Shown here: piece after piece, positions 1 through 12,667 of the stretch
Layout of the letters: each line of letters starts with the position of its first letter
How positions within the stretch are numbered: the first letter of the stretch is position 1
NCBI GenBank assembly: GCA_002211745.1
Contig: CP022114.1
Coordinates: 4,868,645 to 4,932,644, forward strand
Reading direction: 5' to 3'
Source: Kluyvera genomosp. 3
GTDB lineage: Bacteria; Pseudomonadota; Gammaproteobacteria; Enterobacterales; Enterobacteriaceae
Length of the DNA stretch: 64,000 nucleotides
Program-made: the position numbers and the translations under genes
The notes under the pieces: model-generated
Databases searched by the model: none
What the model was told of the DNA's origin: nothing
The model's input: the letters and a program-made list of their open reading frames with translations, nothing else

Positions 1-1838
1 CGCGCACGGTATGATTAACCGGCAGACCCGCGCCTACGGTGGCGTTATACAGCCAGTGACGGCCGGTTTTTTCAAACGCGTCGTGAATCTGGCGATATTT
101 ATCGCTGCTGCTGGCCCCGGCCAGTTTGTTGGCGCTGATCACGTGGAAACCGTGGCTGGCAAAATCGAGATACTGATCGGCCAGCTGTTCGCTGGCGGTG
201 ACATCCAGTACCACCAGGTCGTCGTATGGATGGGCGCGCATCCACAGGAACAGCGACTCTTCGTCCTGCTCAACGGCTTCATCGTCAAAGAAAGCCAGCG
301 CACGGCTGGCGTCCAGCCCTTCATAGCTCAGCAGGCTGCGGCGGCTATCCACCACGCCTGCCAGCACAAATTCAAAACCGGTTCGCGCCGATAGCGTCGT
401 CTGCTCACGGGCAAACAGTTCCAGCCAGCGGGAACCGATATTCCTTTGCCGAACAGCACCAGGCCAATGCGTTTTTCGGCACGGAAAATCGACTGATGCA
501 GACCCTGAATCAGGCTTTCCGTCGGCCAGCACGCAGTACGGCGACCAGGCTGATGCCCTCTTCCGACTGCCAGGTAAATTCGACCGGCTGCCCTTAAGCT
601 GTTGCCAGAAACGATGGCAGTGCAGCGGGTTGCGGGTGACGCCCGCACCAACCATCGCCACCAGCGCCAGCCCTTGTCGCAGGCGTAGCTCGCCCGGCAA
701 ACCCGCTTCATCGAGAATTTTCAGCGCGCTATCAACCACTTCCGAGGTATAGCAGAACTGCAGCAGACGATGATCCGCGTGCACGCCAACCGCCAGCGGA
801 CGAATCTGCGCGCGTTTGAGTATCTGGTCGATCTCCTTATGCGCCAGCTTAAAGTCCTGGCTAGCCGGAACGCGGAATTCGATTAAACAGACATCATCAT
901 GACTGGTGACAATCCGCGCGCCGGTACCGGAAGCCAGCACGCGTTCGATGCGCGTGGACCCTTGATCCGGCGTGTAGCTACAGCGCAATTGCAGATCGAT
1001 ATCGCTGCCGGAAACCGGCTGTAAGGTGCGCGCATGCAGCACCGGAGCGGCCAGACGCGCCAGTTCACTGGCTTCATCCAGACGCAGCAGCGGCAGCAGA
1101 CAGGCATCTTTCACTTTACGCGGATCGGCGCTGTACACGCCCGCAACGTCGCTCCAGATGGTAACGCGGGAAACACCCGCCAGCGCGCCAATCTGGGTGG
1201 CGGAATAGTCGGAACCGTTACGCCCCAACAGTACGGTTTCACCCGCGTTATTACGGCTGATAAAACCGGTCACCACCAGGCGTTTACCCGGATGCTGCGC
1301 CATCAGCTGTTGTAACAGCGGGTATGACAATCCTTCATCCACCTGCGGCTGCGCGCTACGTTCGGCACGCAGGAACGCGCGGGCATCGAGCCAGGCTGCG
1401 TCCAGACCTTGCAGCTTGAGGACTTCCGCCATCAGGCGCGCCGACCACAGTTCACCGTGGCCGACCACTTCCGCGTACACCGCGTCGTTGACGCCGTTAT
1501 CCAGCAGCCCGGCTAACCGCTCCAGGTCATGAATAAAGTCGGCAATCATGCCATCGGCAATCTCGGCGGGCAGCAGGCCGCTAATCAGATCGGACTGATA
1601 GCGGCGCAGCGTCTGCTGAACCTGATGCGCAGAGAGGCGATCGGTCTGACTGAGCTTCAGCCAGTTGATCAGCTGGTTGGTGGTGCTACCGGCGGCGGAA
1701 ACCACCATCATATCGCCTGGCTGAGAGTACTCCGCCATAATGCCGGCAACACGCAGGTAACACTTCACATCCGCCAGACTACTCCACCAAATTTATGCAG
1801 CTGACGCTCTTTCGCCCTGCCTGCGCAATCACACTCAT
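1..1838 (-). CDS. metL: Aspartokinase II / homoserine dehydrogenase II (partial, frameshifted)
   Basis: Bifunctional cytoplasmic enzyme for the first and third steps of the aspartate pathway towards methionine. It starts with MSVIAQAG (ATG at 1836-1838), 2 bp after the metB stop, as in an E. coli-like metBL operon. The N-terminal aspartokinase part (INWLKLSQTDR, GRNGSDYSATQIGALAGV) and the homoserine dehydrogenase part (RIGLVLFGKG, HVISANKLAG, ATVGAGLPVNHTVR) are recognisable on the minus strand. About 610 of about 810 codons are inside the window; the C-terminus runs off the left edge. Several one-base losses break the frame, for example in G runs within the first 20 codons. Expected control is by MetJ through the metB promoter. 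Confidence 0.95.
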
Positions 1839-1840
1839 AT

Positions 1841-3001
1841 TTACCCCTGTGCTGCGATCCGGAATCCATTTTCCAGATCGGCAATTAAGTCTTCGCTATC
1901 TTCAATACCGGTTGAGATGCGTAATAGCGTCTCAGAAATCCCCGCAGCGGCGCGCGCTTCCGGCGCCATGCCCGCATGGGTCATGGTAGCCGCATGCGAG
2001 ATCAGGCTCTCTACCCCGCCCAGCGATTCCGCCAGGGTGAACAACGACAGCCCGCTCAGGAAGCGGCGCAGCGTTTGCTCGTCGCCGTTTAGCTCGAAGC
2101 TGAGCATCGCGCCAAACCCTTTCTGCTGGCGGGCGGCAATTTCGTGGCCCTGGTTTTCCGGCAGAGAAGGATGATACAGCTTTTTCACCAGCGGTTGGGT
2201 TTTCAGGAAGTCGACAATCGCATACGCGTTACGCTGCGCCACTTCCATACGCGGAGAGAGCGTACGCAGGCCGCGCAGCAACAGGTAGCTGTCGAACGCG
2301 CTGCCGGTGACGCCGATATTATTCGCCCACCATGCCAGTTCTGTGACGGTATCCGGATCTTTAGCAATCACCACGCCCGCCACTACGTCGGAGTGGCCGT
2401 TGAGGTATTTGGTGCAGGAGTGCAGCACCAGATCGGCGCCAAGCGCCAGCGGGTTTTGCAGCGCCGGGCTTAAGAAGGTGTTATCCACCACGCTCACCGC
2501 GCCCGCCTCACGTGCCAGCTGGCAGATTTTCGCAATATCGACCACGCGCAGCAGCGGGTTGCTCGGGCTTTCGACCAGCACCAGCTTCGGTTTTTCCGCC
2601 AGCGCCGCTTTTAAGGCTTCATCATTGCCCTGATCGACAAACAGCACGCGATAGCAGCCGCGTTTTGCCAGGCTATCAAACAGACGGTAGCTGCCGCCGT
2701 AGCAGTCGTGCGGCGCCACCAGCAGATCGCCAGGTTTCAGAAAGACGGTGGTCACCAGGTGAATCGCCGACATGCCCGTATTGGTCATCACGGCGCCCGC
2801 GCCGCCTTCCAGCTCAGCCAGCGCGCGCTGCACGACGTCACGCGTCGGGTTGCCGCGACGCGAGTAGTCATGCGCGCGCGGTTCGTTAAAGCCGGTAAAG
2901 TTATAGGTACTGGAAAGATGGATCGGCGGGACAACACAACCATACTGCTCGTCGTCATTTAATCCGCTACGCACTGCGATGGTGGCCTGTTTACGGGTCA
3001 T
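1841..3001 (-). CDS. metB: Cystathionine gamma-synthase
   Basis: PLP enzyme that joins O-succinylhomoserine and cysteine to form cystathionine in methionine synthesis. The 386-codon frame is uninterrupted and matches the length of E. coli MetB, starting MTRKQATIAVRSGL. The PLP lysine lies in HSCTKYLNGHSD, with the family motifs YSRRGNPTR and NTGMSAIH towards the N-terminus. It is the first gene of metBL and is divergent from metJ. The intergenic region carries met boxes, so MetJ with S-adenosylmethionine should repress it. Confidence 0.98.
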   Translation of the reverse strand: MTRKQATIAVRSGLNDDEQYGCVVPPIHLSSTYNFTGFNEPRAHDYSRRGNPTRDVVQRALAELEGGAGAVMTNTGMSAIHLVTTVFLKPGDLLVAPHDCYGGSYRLFDSLAKRGCYRVLFVDQGNDEALKAALAEKPKLVLVESPSNPLLRVVDIAKICQLAREAGAVSVVDNTFLSPALQNPLALGADLVLHSCTKYLNGHSDVVAGVVIAKDPDTVTELAWWANNIGVTGSAFDSYLLLRGLRTLSPRMEVAQRNAYAIVDFLKTQPLVKKLYHPSLPENQGHEIAARQQKGFGAMLSFELNGDEQTLRRFLSGLSLFTLAESLGGVESLISHAATMTHAGMAPEARAAAGISETLLRISTGIEDSEDLIADLENGFRIAAQG

Positions 3002-3070
3002 GAGGATTCGTTCCTGGCAAGGTCTGTGAAAAGTCAGACCCCAGAGTAAACATTGTTGTCATAGCCGTCA

Positions 3071-3094
3071 ATACATCTAGACATCTAAACCTCT
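3071..3094. promoter_or_regulatory. MetJ operator (tandem met boxes) between metB and metJ
   Basis: Three adjoining octamers, atacatct, agacatct and aaacctct, match the met-box consensus AGACGTCT at 6, 7 and 6 of 8 positions. Weaker boxes may extend the array to 3063 and 3102. MetJ dimers bind tandem met boxes cooperatively with S-adenosylmethionine. The position between divergent metB and metJ fits control of both promoters. Confidence 0.85.
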
Positions 3095-3260
3095 TTGCGT
3101 ATAGATTGAGCTATTGGCAAATAGCCGTTAAAATTATATGCATTAGCGCACATCTGCGAAGGCGAAGCGCGTGTCAGCGCAAGGCCACTACGGTACACTA
3201 CGCGCGATTACGGCCGTGAACCGGCCTGTTAACTAATGACTAGAGGATTAAAGGTATCTC

Positions 3261-3578
3261 ATGGCTGAATGGAGCGGCGAATATATCAGCCCATACGCTG
3301 AGCACGGTAAGAAGAGTGAGCAAGTAAAAAAAATTACGGTTTCCATTCCTCTGAAGGTGTTGAAGATCCTCACCGATGAACGCACGCGTCGTCAGGTGAA
3401 CAACCTGCGTCACGCCACCAACAGCGAACTGCTGTGTGAAGCGTTCCTGCATGCTTTTACCGGTCAACCGTTACCTAACGATGAAGACCTGCGGAAAGAG
3501 CGCAGCGATGAAATTCCGGAAGCGGCGAAAGAAATTATGCGTGAGCTGGGAATTGACCCGGAGACGTGGGAATATTGA
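3261..3578 (+). CDS. metJ: Methionine repressor MetJ
   Basis: Ribbon-helix-helix repressor of the methionine regulon with S-adenosylmethionine as corepressor. The 105-codon frame, starting [21 protein letters not shown], is the same length as E. coli MetJ and is intact. The DNA-binding beta strand is in [13 protein letters not shown]. It is preceded by a GAGGATTAAAGG-type ribosome site, followed by a strong hairpin terminator, and divergent from metB. Confidence 0.98.
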   Translation: MAEWSGEYISPYAEHGKKSEQVKKITVSIPLKVLKILTDERTRRQVNNLRHATNSELLCEAFLHAFTGQPLPNDEDLRKERSDEIPEAAKEIMRELGIDPETWEY

Positions 3579-3588
3579 TTCGCTGAAG

Positions 3589-3622
3589 AAGCCGGGAAAC
3601 GTTAATGTTTCCCGGCTTTTTT
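3589..3622 (+). terminator. Terminator between metJ and cscK
   Basis: Inverted repeat aagccgggaaac / gtttcccggctt with a 6-nt loop, followed by T residues. It lies just after the metJ stop and faces the convergent cscK gene, so it may work in both directions. Confidence 0.9.
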
Positions 3623-3636
3623 ATTGCCAGCGAGCG

Positions 3637-4578
3637 TTACTTCACCTCGTACTCCGGCCATGGTCGCGCGGCAATAAACTGCGCCACCGCATCGCGGTCG
3701 GGAATCGCCGAAAGCGCCCTTTCTGCGTGGTCGCCAGTGCGCCACAGGCGCTGGCTTGCGCCATCGCGCGATGTAACTGCGTGATATCGTCAGGCATCCC
3801 TTGCTGTGCAAGGCTGGCGAGCAGGCCCGCCATAAACGCATCGCCCGCCCCGTCGTATCCACACTCTCAACGACATAACCGCTGAAGTGCACAACGTTTC
3901 CCTGGTACAAAACCATTGCCCTTGCGCACCATAAGTCACCACTTTGAGCGTCGCCGGATAGGCCTCCAGCCCAGTAATGGCTTCGGCAAAGCTCTGGGAC
4001 TGGGTTAACCAATACCACTCCTCTTCCGACAGCTTCAGGATATCGGCCTGACGGGCAAAGTGGCGCACGGTTTCCAGCATGCTTTCGGGTCGGGCCACAT
4101 TTGCTCGCGCAGATTGACGTCAAAACTCAGCAGGCCATGCTGCTGTTTAATACCCACAATCGCCTGCGCCAGCGTATCGCGGCAGGCCGGCGCCACCAGC
4201 GCCAGCGAGCAAAAGTGCAGGATATCCGCGCCAAACTCAGGGAGCGCCTGCGCCGACAAGAACTGATCGGCGGAGGGATTCACCAGGAAAGTGAAATCCC
4301 GCTCGCCGCCTTTACCGAGCGAGACCACCACCGTGCTGGTGCGGTGCTGGTCATCCAGCTCCATTGCCTGCGTGTTGACGCCATACTCCCGCAGCGTCTG
4401 CTGCAAAAGATGGCCGAAAGGATCGTCACCCACCCGCCCAATAAAACCGCTGCGGCAACCTAATCGCGCGGCCCCGCCGCGACGTTTACCGGCGCGCCGC
4501 CGGGCAGGCCTCATAGCGCCTGTCGCCAATGGGAAGCAGATCGGCCACTGCATCGCCTAGCGCCCAGATATTCATCAT
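3637..4578 (-). CDS. cscK: Fructokinase of the sucrose operon (frameshifted)
   Basis: PfkB/ribokinase-family sugar kinase that phosphorylates the fructose released by the GH32 enzyme next to it. It starts at ATG 4576-4578 (MMNIWALGDAVADLLPIG) and ends WPEYEVK at 3637. The N-terminal GGAPVNVAAGLARLG block and the C-terminal signature DTTGAGDAFMAGLLA are present once frames are joined. In that signature a G is missing from a run (acgggg to acggg), one of several one-base losses. It lies 14 bp after the cscA stop as last gene of a cscB-cscA-cscK operon. A ketohexokinase acting on another sugar is possible, but the GH32 and LacI neighbours favour fructose. Confidence 0.88.
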
Positions 4579-4592
4579 GCTTCTTCCTCCGG

Positions 4593-6026
4593 TTATTTAT
4601 CCAGGGGCCAATAGCCGCCGCAGTGCAGCGTGGCTCGCCCGTTGCTGGCGAACAGCGCCAGTTCACGTTGCCCTTCCAGCGGATAAATACGGCTACTTAA
4701 GCAGGCCTCACCGTCATTCACGAAAACTTCCACGGAGGAACGATCGATAAATATCCGCAGCGACAGACGATCGCCCGCCGGTAACGCGACGCTGCGCGTC
4801 CCTTCCAGCGCGAATTGCGGATAGCGGCGCTCCAGCGTCAGCCGCTGCGCCTGAGTATCAACAGCGATCCGCAAGCCATCGCCTAACGCGAGGCCGTAAC
4901 TTTCCGCCGTCGCATTTTTCATCGACCACACCAGTTCCAGCTCAATCGCCTCAGCGTCATCCAGAATGTGTGAACGTTGATTGTGCAACTGCTGCGCCAG
5001 CAGCGGGTAATAGCTGCCGCGCAGCGTCGCCACCTCTTCGGCGGGTACCATCTGCAGGCGGTTATCTGCGCCGAGACGAATTTCACGCGGCAGAGAGAGC
5101 ATCCCCGCCCAGCCATCCTGCTGTTCCGGCATCGGCGATTCCCACATATCCAACCAGCCGATCACGATGCGGCGGCCATCCGGCGTCAGGAAGCTTTGTG
5201 GGGCATAAAAATCGTGCCCGTGGTCCACCTCAATGAATTCGCCATCGGTCGAAAACGGCTGCCCGGCTGCCAGTCGCCAATCAGATAGCCGCTCTGGAAC
5301 AGATTGCGGTTGCGATAACCTTCCGCCGCCAACCCCTGCGGTGAAAACATCAGTATCCGCTTCCCGTTGAGCGTGAAGAAGTCCGGGCATTCCCACATAT
5401 AGCCCATGCCTTCCTGCGCTTCGGCCAACACGCCCTCTTCTTGCCACTGACGAAGATCGGCGGAGCTGTACAGGCGCACCTGCCCGGTATCGCCAACGCG
5501 CGAACCGACAATCAGGTACCAGGTATCACCTTCACGCCAGACTTTCGGATCGCGGAAGTGATGCAACCCGGCGGGAGTATCAATAATCTGCCCCTGACGT
5601 TCAAAATGAATCCCGTCGCGGCTGGTCGCCAGGCACTGCACCTGGTAGAGATTATCGTCACTGCCCGGATCGCCATGAAACTTATGCCCGGTGTAGATCA
5701 GCGCCAGCGTGTCGCCGTCGACCACCGCAGAGCCGGAGAAACAGCCGTCTTTATCCTCAGGGCCTTCCGGCGCCAGCGCCACCGGCAGATGCTCCCAGTG
5801 CACCAGGTCTTTACTCCGCGCATGCCCCAGTGCATTGGCCCCACTGGGTTGAGTAGGGATGATGCTGATAAAACGCGTGGTACCAGCCGTCGAACCACAC
5901 CAGTCCGTTAGGGTCATTCATCCACCCGGCGCGCGCGGCAAGGTGATAGCGCGGATACCAGCGCGGATTCAGCGTGGCGCTGCGTTTCTCGAGTTCCTGT
6001 TCAGCATGGGCAATTGAAAATGTCAT
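4593..6026 (-). CDS. cscA: GH32 sucrose hydrolase / beta-fructofuranosidase (frameshifted)
   Basis: Glycoside hydrolase family 32 enzyme that splits sucrose or short fructosides in the cytoplasm (no signal peptide). Catalytic motifs are visible: WMNDPNG near residue 38 with the nucleophile Asp, FRDPK with the transition-state Asp, and WECPD with the acid/base Glu. The C-terminal beta-sandwich holds [16 protein letters not shown]. The chosen start is ATG 6024-6026, with a GAGTGAAG-like ribosome site; an in-frame GTG at 6035 is the alternative. One frameshift lies near 5250. It sits 15 bp after the permease and 14 bp before the fructokinase. Confidence 0.92.
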
Positions 6027-6041
6027 ATTCTTCACTCTTGT

Positions 6042-7278
6042 TCAGACAGCAGAAGATTGTGTCAGCAGCGGATCGGAAGCCGGCTTGCTGGCGCGTAATA
6101 GGAAGATGGAAATAAAGGTGGTGCAGAACACCAGCGCTCCCATAAACAGATAGGATTCGGCAAAGCCATATTTTTCATAGCTATAGCCGCAAGCGGTGAC
6201 AGTACGGTGGCGATAACCGAGCTGGTGCAAGCAAACCCGACCAGGTACAGCGTTGAGGAGAGGCGCTTATCAAAGTTGGCGCTGTTGTATTTGAAGATGG
6301 AGACCAGCAGCACCGGCAGCTCAACGCCGTGCAGCAACTTGGTGATGGAGATCAGCAACGGCCCTCAACCAGCCCGGAAGACACCATGCGCAAGGCCATG
6401 ATCATCCCTGCAAAAATCAGCCCGTTTTTCGCGCCAATACGATTAACCAGCCACGGCGCGCAGAACATCCCTGCCGCTTCAAGGAAGACCTGGAACGAGT
6501 TCAGATAGCCATACATCGCATTTCCTTCCTGCAGCGTCGGGAACTGTGAGGAGAAGTAGACCGGGAACTGCTGATCGTAGACGCCATAAATGCAGGTTCC
6601 GACCACGAAAAAGACCAGGGCCAGAAGCGCGGCAGCGTCAGCAGACGCAGGGCATCTTCCAGCTTGATGTTGCTCTTCTCGCCCTCTATTGAAAGCGCCT
6701 GCGTATCACCCGGTACTGATAGACGAACCAGCAGGAAGAAAAAAACCAGCCCCGAGCAGCTTGCCACGGCAAAGTTAAGCTGCGGGTTGATGTTAAATAG
6801 CAATCCGGCAAAGAAGGTGGCGACGGCCCATCCCAGCGACCCCACATCCGCGCTTTGCCAAACTCGAAATGCGTCTGGCGCGCCACACGCTCAGTGTAAG
6901 ACTCCAGTACGCCGATCCCGCCGTTAAAGGTCAGCCCAATGTAGAGGCCGCCAAAAAGGCTGCCAATCAAGATGTTGATTTTCAGAAGGTAGCCAAAGAG
7001 CAAATATGCCGGGCCGGAGAGAATGAGCAGTACGGTGATATACCAGAGTAGGTGTTTGCGAAGGCCTAACTTGTCCTGAATAAAACCGTAGCAGATCTGC
7101 GCAAACAGCGCAGAAACCGACAGAACGGAGAAAATAATACCCGTATCGCCAGGCTGTAGCCCACCTCCTGGTGCAGCCAGATAGAGAGCAACGAACCTGA
7201 AGAGGACCAGGTGACAAAAAAGAAAAACAGCAAGGCGCTAAGTAACAAGTAACTGCTGGAGTGATGTTCTTTCATCAT
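6042..7278 (-). CDS. cscB: Oligosaccharide:H+ symporter, sucrose permease type (frameshifted)
   Basis: Inner-membrane MFS carrier of the LacY/RafB/CscB group that imports sucrose or a related oligosaccharide with protons. Family marks include DTGIIFSVLSVSALFAQ, QDKLGLRKHLLW, FEFGKARMWGSLGWA, YDQQFPVYF and FKYNSANFDKRLSSTLYL. It is closer to LacY and RafB in several of these blocks than E. coli CscB is. The first residues after ATG 7276-7278 lead into a hydrophobic segment. About five one-base losses break the frame. It is the first gene of the operon, divergent from the LacI-type repressor, with operators between them. The substrate is inferred from the GH32 and kinase neighbours. Confidence 0.85.
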
Positions 7279-7308
7279 AGCAATCTCATCGTGGGTTAAC
7301 GCCACAAT

Positions 7309-7384
7309 GGTAACGTTAACAAAAAGCGATTCTCATGTCATTTTGCTGCGATATCCGATGTTAATCACAAAAGTTAACGTTAAC
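7309..7384. promoter_or_regulatory. Operators between cscB and cscR
   Basis: A perfect 12-bp palindrome, gttaacgttaac, lies at 7373-7384. A near copy with one mismatch, ggtaacgttaac, lies at 7309-7320, 64 bp away. LacI-family repressors bind such palindromes, and a half-site (gggttaac) lies at 7293-7300. The pair sits between the divergent permease and repressor genes and could allow looping. Confidence 0.8.
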
Positions 7385-7510
7385 ATTATAAAAATAAGAT
7401 CATGATCAACTATTTCCTGCCATAACGGGGAAGTAGAGTACGCTAGAATAACGCGCTATCCTTTTACATCAGTAAGTTAGTGGTTCTGTTGCAATCGTGG
7501 AGTCTGAAAT

Positions 7511-8504
7511 ATGGCATCTTTAAAAGATGTAGCGAAGCTGGCGAACGTCTCCCTGATGACGGTTTCCCGCGCCCTGAACAGCCCGGAGCGGCTCAAGCCG
7601 GAAACGCTGGCTCGCGTACAATCCGCTATTGCCCAAACGAACTATGTCCCGATCTCTCCGCTAAACGTATTCGTGGCGCGCACGATACGCCGAAAACTAT
7701 CGGCGTACTGGCATTGGATACGGTCACCACGCCCTTCTCGGTCGAGATCACGCTGTCGATTGAAGAGACCGCGCGCGCACACGGCTGGAACAGTTTCGTG
7801 GTGAATATGTTTTCTGACGATAGCCCGGAGGCGATTGTCGACCTGTTACTCTCTCACCGTCCCGGCGGCATTATTTACACCACCATGGGCCTGCGTCAGG
7901 TGCCCGTTCCCGCCAAGCTGCTCACTCTGCCGTGCGTGCTGGCAAACTGTGAAAGCCTGAACGGTCCGGTCGCCAGCTTTATTCCGGACGATGAACAAGG
8001 GCAATATGAAGCGGTGAAGGGGCTGCTGGCGGCAGGGTATACCCGCCCGCTGTGCCTGCATCTGCCGGAAAATCATCTGGCTACCGTACGCCGCCGACAG
8101 GGCTGGAGCGCGCCTGCCACGAAGCGGGTATTAACCCTGATACGCTGACGCATTACTACATGGAGTACGGCGATACGCACTACCGCGATATGCCAGCCAG
8201 AGTAATGGCGCACATCAAGCAGGGTAAACCCCAGTTTGATTCGGTGATTTGCGGTAACGATCGCATCGCGTTTATGGTTTACCAGACGCTGCTGGCGCAA
8301 GGGTTGAAGATCCCGCAGGACGTCGCGGTATTGGGTTACGACAATATGGTGGGCATTGGCGATCTGTTCCTGCCGCCACTGTCGACGGTGCAGTTACCGC
8401 ACTACGAGATTGGCCGACTCAGCGCGCTGCATATCATCAATGGCGACAAACATCGCGAGACAGTCCGCGTCGCCAGCCCGTGGTTACCCGGAGAATCGAT
8501 ATAA
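7511..8504 (+). CDS. cscR: LacI-family repressor of the sucrose operon (frameshifted)
   Basis: Transcription repressor with an N-terminal LacI helix-turn-helix (MASLKDVAKLANVSLMTVSRALN, residues 1-23) and a periplasmic-binding-like sugar-sensing domain (KTIGVLALDTVTTPFSVEI ... CGNDRIAFMVYQTL ... VLGYDNMVGIGDLFLPPLSTVQLP). Two frameshifts, near 7650 and 8095, split it into three frames that join into one protein of about 332 residues. It is divergent from cscB, followed by a hairpin terminator, and faces a possible small gene on the other strand. Confidence 0.9.
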
Positions 8505-8530
8505 AAAAACCGCCGTCAGGCGGTTTTTTT
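8503..8530. terminator. Bidirectional terminator after cscR
   Basis: Stem accgcc / ggcggt with loop gtca, flanked by an A run on one side and a T run on the other. It starts at the cscR stop codon and could also end transcription of the small minus-strand frame at 8548-8628. Confidence 0.9.
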
Positions 8531-8547
8531 GGAATTTTTTCAGCGAA

Positions 8548-8628
8548 TTAGAAGCGAGTCACTTCAGGATGCAGCTCAGACATTGAGATCAGGTAGGAAA
8601 CAAAAACGTTTTTGATTGCAGTCAGCAT
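8548..8628 (-). CDS. Candidate 26-residue small protein, unrecognised
   Basis: Short minus-strand frame, MLTAIKNVFVSY then LISMSELHPEVTRF. It has a good ribosome site (AAAGGTGTG, about 5 nt before ATG), a terminator 18 bp after its stop, and a CRP-like site with a possible -10 upstream. The first half is hydrophobic and could lie in a membrane. I do not recognise it as a named protein. The support comes from the complete set of gene signals, not from homology. Confidence 0.5.
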   Translation of the reverse strand: MLTAIKNVFVSYLISMSELHPEVTRF

Positions 8629-8709
8629 AGTCACACCTTTACCCATATTAATTTTGTGGTCGTTTGATGGGCAAATAATAAGCTTATCCGCGGTGCGGTG
8701 CAATATTTT

Positions 8710-8725
8710 CGTGACGAACATCACA
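8710..8725 (-). promoter_or_regulatory. CRP-like site upstream of the small minus-strand gene
   Basis: Minus-strand reading TGTGA-TGTTCG-TCACG matches TGTGA-N6-TCACA at 9 of 10 positions. Possible -10 elements lie about 30-40 bp downstream (TAAGCT at 8687-8682, TATTAT at 8680-8675), which would place the site near -42 to -50. No convincing -35 is present, as expected for a CRP-dependent promoter. Confidence 0.55.
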
Positions 8726-8756
8726 AAAATATTTGCAGCTGACGAAATTCAGAGAC

Positions 8757-8783
8757 AAAAAAAGCGCCCTGAGGCGCTTTTTT
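8757..8783 (-). terminator. Terminator of rpmE
   Basis: Stem agcgcc / ggcgct with loop ctga between A and T runs, 12 bp after the rpmE stop codon. Confidence 0.9.
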
Positions 8784-8795
8784 CTGCCTGGCAAC

Positions 8796-11397
<2,602 letters not shown>

Positions 11398-11546
11398 TTC
11401 AGAGTTGCGAGCGGGATCGTGAAATCAAACAATCATCACACTTTTGATGAAAATTCTGTAACAGATCCCCTAACTATCTGATAAAAGTGTGTCAGATGTC
11501 AGGCCACAAAGGACGTGCCTGCGCCAGTCAGTGAGGAGAGAATCAG

Positions 11547-12569
11547 GTGAAGGCTAAAAAACCGGTTGTTGCCGCAACCATGAAAGACGTTGCCCTCCAG
11601 GCTAACGTCTCTACGGCAACCGTATCCCGTGCATTGATGAACCCTGAGAAGGTTTCGCAGGCAACGCGTAATCGCGTGGAGCAGGCGGCGCTGGAGGTCG
11701 GGTATCTTCCGCAAATGCAGGGCCGTAATATGAAGCGCAATGAGTCGCGCACCATCCTGGTGATTGTTCCGGATATCTGCGATCCCTTCTTTAGCGAAGT
11801 GATCCGCGGGATCGAGGTGACAGCGGCGGCGCAAGGTTATCTGGTGCTGATTGGCGACTGTGCGCATCAGAATCAGCAGGAAAAAACCTTCATCGATTTA
11901 ATCATCACCAAACAGATTGACGGCATGCTGCTGCTCGGCTCCCGTCTACCGTTCGACGCCAGCATTGAAGAACAGCGCAACCTGCCACCAATGGTGATGG
12001 CGAACGAATTCGCGCCGGAGCTGGGCCTGCCAACGGTCCACATCGACAACCTCACTGCCGCCTTCGACGCCGTTAACTATCTTCACGAGCTGGGCCATCA
12101 GCGTATCGGCTGTATCGCCGGGCCGGAAGAGATGCCGCTGTGCCACTACCGCCTGCAGGGATACGTTCAGGCGCTACGCCGCAGCGGGATTACCGTTGAC
12201 CCTCACTACATTGCCCGCGGCAACTTCACCTACGAAGCCGGTGCCAGCGCGCTGGAACAGCTACTGGCGCTGCCGAAACCGCCAACCGCCGTATTCTGTC
12301 ACAGCGATATTATGGCGCTGGGCGCGCTCTCCTGGGCCAAACGCCAGGGTCTGAAAGTGCCGGAGGATCTGTCCATTATCGGCTTCGATAACATTTCGCT
12401 GGCCGAATTCTGCGACCCACCGTTAACCACCGTCTCTCAACCGCGTTTTGATATTGGCCGTGAAGCCATGCTGCTGCTGCTAAACCAGCTAAGCGGGCAG
12501 TTTGTTGATAGTGGTTCCCGTCTACTCGACTGCGAACTGATCGTTCGCGGCAGTACAAGCAAAATTTGA
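11547..12569 (+). CDS. cytR: Transcriptional repressor CytR
   Basis: LacI-family repressor of nucleoside uptake and breakdown genes; it acts with CRP and is induced by cytidine. The GTG start at 11547, after a GAGGAG ribosome site, gives MKAKKPVVAATMKDVALQ. The helix-turn-helix is VALQANVSTATVSRALMN (residues 15-32), followed by the ligand domain (VIVPDICDPFFSE, GRLQGYVQALRR-like region). Intact at 340 residues, close to E. coli length. It lies between priA and ftsN as usual. Confidence 0.97.
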   Translation: MKAKKPVVAATMKDVALQANVSTATVSRALMNPEKVSQATRNRVEQAALEVGYLPQMQGRNMKRNESRTILVIVPDICDPFFSEVIRGIEVTAAAQGYLVLIGDCAHQNQQEKTFIDLIITKQIDGMLLLGSRLPFDASIEEQRNLPPMVMANEFAPELGLPTVHIDNLTAAFDAVNYLHELGHQRIGCIAGPEEMPLCHYRLQGYVQALRRSGITVDPHYIARGNFTYEAGASALEQLLALPKPPTAVFCHSDIMALGALSWAKRQGLKVPEDLSIIGFDNISLAEFCDPPLTTVSQPRFDIGREAMLLLLNQLSGQFVDSGSRLLDCELIVRGSTSKI

Positions 12570-12667
12570 TGTAAAGCCGGGCGCTTTAAGACTTGCTTGT
12601 CTGGTCAAAGCCCCGTCGCTTAAGTAACATGTCGGGCTAACTAACGGAAAAAGACAGCGAAACGATA

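Noticed and set aside
2144-2962. Long plus-strand frames opposite metB
   Set aside because: They are shadows of the intact metB codons; no ribosome sites or family motifs.
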